From NCBI GenBank assembly GCA_023433185.1, contig JAEZEN010000337.1, forward strand, positions 1-7,391: 7,391 bases of DNA. The letters are read 5' to 3'. Positions 1 to 4,374 of this stretch are shown here, piece by piece. The notes under the pieces are model-generated. The model was not told where the DNA came from. It searched no databases and saw only the letters and a program-made list of their open reading frames with translations. This DNA is from Pseudomonadota bacterium (GTDB lineage Bacteria; Pseudomonadota; Alphaproteobacteria; Rhizobiales; Kaistiaceae). Each line of letters begins with the position of its first letter. Positions within the stretch are counted from its first letter, which is position 1. A program made the position numbers and the translations under genes.

Positions 1-332
1 TCGGCATCCGCCCCGAGTTCGGCAACGATAAAGGGTACGCGCTGGGCCATGAGCCCGGCGATGAAGGCGACGTCGCGCGAGAGCCGATCGAGCTTGGCCA
101 CAATCACCGGACACTTGCCGGTCTTGCCGGCCGCCAGCGCTGCGGCGAGTTGCGGTCGCCGCTCCAGGGCGTCCGCGCCCTTGCCGGTCTCGACGTCGGT
201 GAACTCGGCAATGAGCGTGTAGCCCTCCGCCTCTGCGAACCGGGCGACTGCAGCGCGTTGGGCTTCGATCCCGAGCCCCGACTTGCCCTGCCTGGCGGTG
301 CTGACCCGGTAGTAGGCGACGGCATGTTGCAT
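1..332 (-). CDS. Serine recombinase (resolvase/invertase family), N-terminal part, cut by the window edge
   Basis: This is the first 110 residues of a site-specific serine recombinase, which cuts and rejoins DNA through a covalent phosphoserine intermediate. The N-terminus reads [12 protein letters not shown], and Ser11 in YYRVS is the expected nucleophile. [13 protein letters not shown] follows, then the conserved KLDRLSRD motif carrying the active-site arginines. This is the resolvase catalytic domain in its usual order. The C-terminal part, which would separate a small resolvase from a large integrase, lies outside the window. The start at 332 is supported by GGAGGG (344-349), although its spacing of 11 nt is rather long. 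The gene points left, away from the other genes, and follows an AT-rich intergenic region. It may be the recombinase of the element or belong to a neighbouring transposon. The family call is secure; the exact role is not. Confidence 0.9.
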   Translation of the reverse strand, partial: MQHAVAYYRVSTARQGKSGLGIEAQRAAVARFAEAEGYTLIAEFTDVETGKGADALERRPQLAAALAAGKTGKCPVIVAKLDRLSRDVAFIAGLMAQRVPFIVAELGADA

Positions 333-363
333 GGCGACAAGAACCCTCCGCTTCAGTACAGAC

Positions 364-372
364 AGCATACCA
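364..372 (-). promoter_or_regulatory. Possible extended -10 promoter of the recombinase
   Basis: On the minus strand this reads TGGTATGCT, which fits an extended -10 (TG-N-TATNNT) 31 nt upstream of the recombinase start. I see no convincing -35 at 17 nt. The surrounding DNA is clearly more AT-rich (28 of 60 G+C in 361-420) than the flanking genes. This is a motif match only. Confidence 0.25.
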
Positions 373-373
373 C

Positions 374-410
374 CGTTTGCCGTTTGTACGTAGCGCAAGT
401 CATTGGCAAA
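374..410. repeat. Short direct and inverted repeats in the AT-rich intergenic region
   Basis: CGTTTG occurs twice in tandem (374-379 and 381-386). TTTGCC (376-381) pairs with GGCAAA (405-410) across a 23-nt spacer, and the palindrome TACGTA lies at 387-392. The location directly upstream of a serine recombinase makes a recombination (res or att) site or an operator possible. Repeats this short can occur by chance. The rest of the 333-420 intergenic stretch holds nothing else I recognise, and I see no terminator hairpin with a T tract. Confidence 0.25.
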
Positions 411-420
411 TAAGGATAAT

Positions 421-1722
421 CTATTGAGAGGGAACGTCTCCAGAGGCCGGCTGGGCGAGATTGCTCCCACCATGGAGATCGAAGAGTTGGTTGGCGTTGT
501 CGCTCAAGATCTTCGGGGCGAGCCGTCTGGCGTCGGTGGCCGTGAAATACCCGCCGGCCACCTTCTCTTCGAGAACCTCACCCAGGATGCTGCGCGCCAG
601 GGTCATGGCTCCATAGGTCTCCTCGACGTGCCAGTTGTCCCCACCGATCATCATCCGCCCCTCATCCGGCAAGACCTCGATCGCTTCGTGGAGGGTGGCC
701 TTGAACAAGGTCGGGCTGAGAAGGGGGGCCCAGCAGAGATCGATCCAGACATTGCGATAGATCAGAGCCATACCGAGCAGATCGCGCGCCCAGGGGTATG
801 CGAGATGCATGAGAAGGAAGCGGGTGCGGGGATGCCGCTCGACCAGGCCGGCGACGTTCATGGGGTGCGACCCACGAATGATCGCGCTACCGAGATGCAT
901 CTGCATCGGGAGGTCGTGCTCGGCGGCGAGCCGACAGAACCGGTCTACGACAAAATCGCTGAATGCCTTCTGCTCCTCAGTCGAAGGAGAAACCTTGCCC
1001 CAGGCCGCGCGGGCCGCCTCCACCTGCGGAGCGTCGAAGTCGAGGTGGCGGTCGTAGGCAAGAGCATTCTTGAGCGCCACCTGGTGGCGCCCCCGCGCCT
1101 GGATGACGAGGCTGTCGAGCAAGTCGACATAGTCGTCGAAACTCTGTGGTCGAGCGCCCAAACGGCCGAGAATTTCGAAGGCACAGGTTCCATTGTGGTC
1201 CTTCGCTTCCGGATTCCAGCCGCAGGCAAACGCGTTGATGCGGAGCACCGACAGATGTCGGTCGCTGATTGCGGTGTGCGCGTCGATCATCGGATCGACG
1301 TACGGATCTGTGATGACGCGGCTCACCTGCGCCCGATCTAGAATCTCCAACCACCCGCCGGGACGCGCGTGCTGAGCGCGTACCTGGGCGTCAAGGCGCT
1401 GCCAGTTGTCGGGGGTGATCGACCTTTCGCCTTCCCCATAGAGCTGGGTGACGGAACGGACGAGATTTCGCACGAAGGAATTCGAGCCGCTCGCCATCAG
1501 GTAGGGCGCGAGCGCATCCCAACTCGTCGGCGCTGACGGCGGGTCCGGCAGCATCGGAGGCTCGGAAGGAAGGGCGAAGGTCCTTCGTCTCGTCCACGCC
1601 GCATAGCTCTCCGAAAAGATGCGGAGGAGATCGACCTCGGGGGCGTCTACTACGCCGGCGAAGTGATGCTCGTGGACGTCGACCATAGGCAGGCCATCAA
1701 CGAAAGTGCGAAGCTCGGTCAT
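421..1722 (-). CDS. Amidohydrolase-superfamily metal-dependent hydrolase (Amidohydro_2-like TIM barrel)
   Basis: This 433-residue cytosolic enzyme of the metal-dependent TIM-barrel hydrolase superfamily has no signal peptide or membrane segment. The N-terminal metal motif D15-V-H17-E-H19 is the DxHxH signature. Other expected barrel ligands follow in order: H276 (MQMHLG), H306 (FLLMHLAYP) and D362 (MIGGDNWH). K218 in [10 protein letters not shown] could be a strand-4 lysine ligand. The C-terminus has the usual [10 protein letters not shown] helix, so the domain looks complete and intact. The substrate cannot be told: this group includes decarboxylases, lactonases and uronate isomerase-like proteins. 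The start at 1722 begins [10 protein letters not shown]; no strong Shine-Dalgarno is visible upstream, so a start a few codons away is possible. It follows the phage-like block by about 100 nt and precedes the recombinase, so it may be cargo or flanking chromosomal DNA. Confidence 0.88.
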   Translation of the reverse strand: MTELRTFVDGLPMVDVHEHHFAGVVDAPEVDLLRIFSESYAAWTRRRTFALPSEPPMLPDPPSAPTSWDALAPYLMASGSNSFVRNLVRSVTQLYGEGERSITPDNWQRLDAQVRAQHARPGGWLEILDRAQVSRVITDPYVDPMIDAHTAISDRHLSVLRINAFACGWNPEAKDHNGTCAFEILGRLGARPQSFDDYVDLLDSLVIQARGRHQVALKNALAYDRHLDFDAPQVEAARAAWGKVSPSTEEQKAFSDFVVDRFCRLAAEHDLPMQMHLGSAIIRGSHPMNVAGLVERHPRTRFLLMHLAYPWARDLLGMALIYRNVWIDLCWAPLLSPTLFKATLHEAIEVLPDEGRMMIGGDNWHVEETYGAMTLARSILGEVLEEKVAGGYFTATDARRLAPKILSDNANQLFDLHGGSNLAQPASGDVPSQ

Positions 1723-1819
1723 GGCATTGGCTCGTGCTGCACGGGGTTCAGCAGGTCTACCACAAGAGGAGCAAAGTGCGCTCTGGACGATGTCGCCAGC
1801 TCTTTCGCGCGGAGACAGC

Positions 1820-2092
1820 TCAACTCGGAGGGAGGTCTGCGAGCCTCATCTGGTCCGCCAAGAGGTGCGTTGGTGGCTTGCGGTATTTGTCCCGCTCGCT
1901 GGTGCTCAAGGCCATACCGAACAGGTCGCGATGGAAGCGGCGGCTCCAGTTGTCGCGGAACGCCTGGAGGCGCCGGTCGCGGTCCGCGGCGAGGAGGTGG
2001 CGAAGGCGCCCGCAGACCCAGCCGATCAGGGCCACGACCAGCGCGGGCTGCAATCCGACCAGGTAGGCGGTGGCGGCAACTAGGAGCACCAT
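1820..2092 (-). CDS. Small predicted inner-membrane protein, function unknown
   Basis: This is a predicted 90-residue protein. Residues 2-25 are strongly hydrophobic (VLLVAATAYLVGLQPALVVA, then LIGWV) and would form one membrane segment or signal anchor. A basic, Arg-rich hydrophilic tail follows (GRLRHLLAADRDRR and onward), expected on the cytoplasmic side. The gene lies 49 nt downstream of the last HTH gene and in the same direction, so it could be the last gene of that transcript. A GAGGGG stretch lies about 12 nt upstream of the ATG, which is a weak ribosome-binding site. I do not recognise the family. Size and layout would allow a small phage membrane protein, but there is no specific evidence for a holin. 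A coherent hydrophobic block in a GC-rich region argues for real coding; other frames here give only Arg/Pro/Ala-rich sequence. Confidence 0.45.
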   Translation of the reverse strand: MVLLVAATAYLVGLQPALVVALIGWVCGRLRHLLAADRDRRLQAFRDNWSRRFHRDLFGMALSTSERDKYRKPPTHLLADQMRLADLPPS

Positions 2093-2141
2093 GGCGCAAG
2101 TAGACCCCTCGGCTACGGCCCGGGCAAGGCCCTGCGTCTGC

Positions 2142-2555
2142 TCACGAGTCGGACTGGCTCGGGTCCACCGGCTTCAGTTCGATCAACGGCCTGACGCAAA
2201 CATCGAGTTCACGAATCCGCGCCTCCAGCTCCGCGTCGGTCATCTCACTCGCCGGCTTCACCGCGACCTCGTGGGACTGCGGGGTCTCGCGCCAGCCACC
2301 GCGGGTCTTCATCCAGAAGATGGCCGCGGTGACGCACTGGTGGCCCTCGGTGGTGGCCTTGCGGAACAGGAACTCGGCGACCTTGGCCGTGGCCTTGGTG
2401 GCGCCGAGGTCGAGTTCGTCCCTGTAGTGCTTGCGCAGCGTCTTGGGGTCGATCCCCACGACGCGGCCAATGTCTGTCTCGGGGACGCCATAGGCGGCGA
2501 GCGCCTCGACCTGGCGGCGGCCGCGTTCGTCTGGAAGATGCGCGCGGCGGCCCAT
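2142..2555 (-). CDS. Helix-turn-helix protein, tandem copy E (fifth and last)
   Basis: This 137-residue protein is the most downstream of five paralogues. The core (residues 1-90) opens with MGRRAHLPDERGRRQVEALA. An HTH at about residues 23-45 (VPETDIGRVVGIDPKTLRKH) is followed by the family block KVAEFLFRKAT and VTAAIFWMKTRGGW. The tail has an acidic, possibly helical stretch (EMTDAELEARIRELDV). It is likely a small DNA-binding protein resembling phage terminase small subunits; that function is inferred from the HTH and phage-type context. The frame stays open upstream, but the ATG at 2555 matches the conserved MGR(R/P)AH start of every copy and sits two bases after the stop of copy D (TGACCATG). 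GGAG lies 11 nt upstream. This copy departs from the others at LGATKATAKV, where they have GHIKAN or similar. Confidence 0.85.
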   Translation of the reverse strand: MGRRAHLPDERGRRQVEALAAYGVPETDIGRVVGIDPKTLRKHYRDELDLGATKATAKVAEFLFRKATTEGHQCVTAAIFWMKTRGGWRETPQSHEVAVKPASEMTDAELEARIRELDVCVRPLIELKPVDPSQSDS

Positions 2556-2557
2556 GG

Positions 2558-2980
2558 TCAGCGCCGCTCCGGGATGTGCTCGATGATCGGCGGCCCGACC
2601 GGCACCGGCTTGCCCATGGGGCGGCCCTCGGCATCGCGGGGCGGTGGCTCGACGATGGTGCGGATGATGACCGTCGGATACGCGGAGGCATTCGGCTCCT
2701 CGACCGGGTTTTCCTTCCATCGGGCCCGGGTCTTGAGCCAGAAGATGCAGGCGGTGACGGACTGGGGACCGTCGCCCATGGCCTTCCGGTAGAGGCTCTC
2801 TGCGATGCGGCTGTTGGCCTTGATGCTGCCGGTATCGAGCTCGTCGCGGTAGTGCTTCCTGAGCGTCTTCGGATCGATGCCGAGGACGCGGGCGATGTCG
2901 GCCTCGGGGATACCGTAGGCGGCCATGGCCTCGACCTGTCGGCGGCCGGCAGGTTCGGGTGTATGCGCTCGGCGACCCAT
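2558..2980 (-). CDS. Helix-turn-helix protein, tandem copy D
   Basis: This 140-residue paralogue has a core beginning MGRRAHTPEPAGRRQVEAMA, with the HTH at IPEADIARVLGIDPKTLRKH and the conserved FWLKTRARWKE ending the core. By hand count it matches copy C at 79 of the first 90 residues, the closest pair of copies I compared. The tail (residues 91-140) is different: Pro-rich and hydrophobic (YPTVIIRTIVEPPPRD, later PVPVGPPIIEHIPERR). The ATG at 2980 overlaps the stop of copy C by one base (TGATG), which predicts translational coupling. GGGAG 8 nt upstream supports this start over the much longer open frame to 3187. A DNA-binding role is inferred from the HTH; the target is unknown. Confidence 0.87.
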   Translation of the reverse strand: MGRRAHTPEPAGRRQVEAMAAYGIPEADIARVLGIDPKTLRKHYRDELDTGSIKANSRIAESLYRKAMGDGPQSVTACIFWLKTRARWKENPVEEPNASAYPTVIIRTIVEPPPRDAEGRPMGKPVPVGPPIIEHIPERR

Positions 2981-3447
2981 CAGTGGCGCTCCCGCCCCTG
3001 GCGGGGACGCTGGCTGAAGTCCTCGGCGACCAGCTGGCGGCTTGGTGCAGGATCGGAGCCCATCGCGCCGTCGATCTCGGCTTGCGGGCGATCGTGGATG
3101 CGCCGTCCGTGCTCGGCGATGTGCCGAAACAGATCGGCGATGGGGTCGCGGGTGATGCTGACCTCGCTGATCGTCGTCTCCTTCCATCGGGCGCGCGTCT
3201 TCAGCCAGAAGATCGTCGCCGTTACCGCCTGCGGGCCGTCCCCCATCGCCTTCTTGTAGAGGTTCTCCGCCATCCGGCTGTTCGCCTTGATGTGCCCGGT
3301 GTCGAGTTCGGTGCGGTAGTGGCGACGGAGGGTCTTGGGGTCGATCTCCATGACCCGGGCAATATCCGCTTCGGGGATGCCATAGGCAGCCATCGCCTCG
3401 ACCTGCCGACGGCCTGCTGGCTCGGGGGCGTGCGCGCGGCGGCCCAT
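2980..3447 (-). CDS. Helix-turn-helix protein, tandem copy C
   Basis: This 155-residue paralogue has the core MGRRAHAPEPAGRRQVEAMA, the HTH IPEADIARVMEIDPKTLRRH, then KAMGDGPQAVTATIFWLKTR. It differs from copies D and E at the HTH turn (MEID where they have GID). Its charged tail of about 65 residues (SITRDPIADLFRHIAEHGRR onward) is not shared with D or E. The start at 3447 lies two bases after the stop of copy B (TGACCATG), with GGAGG 11 nt upstream. Its own stop overlaps the ATG of copy D. Family and function are as for the other copies: likely DNA-binding, possibly terminase-small-subunit-like. Confidence 0.87.
   Translation of the reverse strand: MGRRAHAPEPAGRRQVEAMAAYGIPEADIARVMEIDPKTLRRHYRTELDTGHIKANSRMAENLYKKAMGDGPQAVTATIFWLKTRARWKETTISEVSITRDPIADLFRHIAEHGRRIHDRPQAEIDGAMGSDPAPSRQLVAEDFSQRPRQGRERH
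2989..2993 (-). promoter_or_regulatory. Ribosome-binding site of copy D
   Basis: GGGAG lies 8 nt upstream of the ATG at 2980. It decides this start against the longer open frame that runs to 3187. Confidence 0.6.
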
Positions 3448-3449
3448 GG

Positions 3450-3902
3450 TCAGGAGCGCCTCCGGCTGGCGGGATGCGGCAACATCTTCACGACATCGCC
3501 CGCAATGGCGTCAGAGGAACCGGCATCCCGCAACTGCGACCGCGCGATCAGCATCGCAATGGCACTCAGCCTTCGGGCGTCGGCAATGGCATCCCCGGGG
3601 TCCGTCGCATCGGTCACCTCGTGGACGGTGGTCTCCTTCCACCGGGCGCGGGTCTTGAGCCAGAAGATCGCTGTGGTAACCGCCTCGCGGCTCTCGCCGG
3701 TTGCCCGGCGATAGAGGTTCTCCGCGACCTTGGTGTTCGCCTTGATGTGGCCGGTGTCGAGTTCCCGGCGGTAGTGGCGCCGCAGCGTCTTGGGATCGAT
3801 CGCGATCACCGTCGCGATGTCCGTTTCGGGAATGCCATAGGCGGCCATCGCCTCGACCTGGCGGCGCTGGACGGGATCGGGCTTGTGGGCGGGTCGTCCC
3901 AT
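3450..3902 (-). CDS. Helix-turn-helix protein, tandem copy B
   Basis: This 150-residue paralogue has the core MGRPAHKPDPVQRRQVEAMA, the HTH IPETDIATVIAIDPKTLRRH, then NLYRRATGESREAVTTAIFW and LKTRARWKE. The tail is Ala-rich and probably helical (DAIADARRLSAIAMLIARSQ) and ends in a basic ASRRRS. The frame is open far upstream, to 4607, but the conserved MGRPAH start at 3902 has GGGGAG at a spacing of 7 nt and sits two bases after the stop of copy A (TGATCATG). The upstream extension would read out-of-frame methyltransferase and copy A sequence, so I reject it. Confidence 0.87.
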   Translation of the reverse strand: MGRPAHKPDPVQRRQVEAMAAYGIPETDIATVIAIDPKTLRRHYRRELDTGHIKANTKVAENLYRRATGESREAVTTAIFWLKTRARWKETTVHEVTDATDPGDAIADARRLSAIAMLIARSQLRDAGSSDAIAGDVVKMLPHPASRRRS

Positions 3903-3904
3903 GA

Positions 3905-4372
3905 TCAGGCTCCCCTTCGATTGGAGATCGTCTGGACCGGTCCCGGCAGGGCGAGGTCGCCGTCGATCACGTTGAGGCCGCGGTTGCCCGGTGGGCCATC
4001 CGCCTGCACGTCGGGTTGCGGCTCGGACCGCGGCTTCTCCGTCGGCCCCTTCCATGTGACCGTGATGCTGGGAGGCGGCCCCGCCATCTCGGTGACCTGG
4101 GTCTCCTTCCACTGCGCCCGTGTCTTCATCCAGAAGATCGCGGCGATGACGGACTCCCTGCCGTCGCCGGTCGCCTTCCGGAAGAGGTTCTCCGCAACCT
4201 TGGCATTCGCCTTGACGTGGCCAAAGCGGAGTTCCTGGCGGTAGTGTTTCCGGAGCGTCTTGGGATCGACGCCGACCACGCCGGCAATGTCGGCCTCCGG
4301 CACGCCGTAGCCGGCGAGGGCCTCGACGTTCCGTCGGCTCATCGCGGTCGGCTCGTGGGCGGGACGTCCCAT
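3905..4372 (-). CDS. Helix-turn-helix protein, tandem copy A (first, most divergent)
   Basis: This 155-residue protein is the first of the five paralogues and lies directly behind the methyltransferase gene. The core is MGRPAHEPTAMSRRNVEALA, with the HTH VPEADIAGVVGVDPKTLRKH, then KVAENLFRKATGDGRESVIA and FWMKTRAQWKE. It matches copy B at about 61 of the first 90 residues by hand count, clearly more diverged than the C/D pair. The tail carries PSITVTWKGPTEKPRSEP, then a Pro/Gly/Asp-rich end. That first tail segment recalls TVIIRTIVEPPPRD in copy D. The start at 4372 is fixed by a strong GAGGAGG 7 nt upstream and follows the methyltransferase stop by two bases (TGACCATG). Confidence 0.87.
   Translation of the reverse strand: MGRPAHEPTAMSRRNVEALAGYGVPEADIAGVVGVDPKTLRKHYRQELRFGHVKANAKVAENLFRKATGDGRESVIAAIFWMKTRAQWKETQVTEMAGPPPSITVTWKGPTEKPRSEPQPDVQADGPPGNRGLNVIDGDLALPGPVQTISNRRGA
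3910..3915 (-). promoter_or_regulatory. Ribosome-binding site of copy B
   Basis: GGGGAG lies 7 nt upstream of the ATG at 3902, inside the end of copy A. It decides this start against an open frame continuing to 4607. Confidence 0.65.
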
Positions 4373-4374
4373 GG

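Larger units (their letters stand above)
2142..4372 (-). repeat. Array of five head-to-tail paralogous HTH genes
   Basis: Copies A to E repeat every 414 to 468 nt. In each, the first 270 or so coding bases are conserved at protein level (MGR(R/P)AH, then the HTH with DPKTLR(K/R)HYR, then IFW(L/M)KTR) and the remainder differs in sequence and length. The junctions are also alike: TGACCATG before A, C and E, TGATCATG before B and TGATG before D. This points to repeated duplication of a unit including its ribosome-binding region, followed by divergence of the tails. Confidence 0.9.

Noticed and set aside
403..1341. Plus-strand open frame (312 codons) opposite the amidohydrolase
   Set aside because: The minus strand carries a full set of metal-binding motifs. 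The plus frame shows no recognisable motif and no good ribosome-binding site.
1723..1819. Terminator or promoter hairpin between the membrane protein and the amidohydrolase
   Set aside because: Only imperfect short pairings (for example TGCTG with CAGCA, or AGCT with AGCT) are present, with no T tract and no clear -35/-10 pair. I see nothing supportable in these 97 bases.
2558..3187. Extended 209-codon form of copy D
   Set aside because: The first 69 codons are an Arg/Pro-rich shadow of copy C. The ATG at 2980 matches the other copies and overlaps the stop of copy C.
2142..4372. CRISPR-like or non-coding repeat array
   Set aside because: The period is over 400 nt and conservation follows protein-coding sequence, so this is gene duplication.
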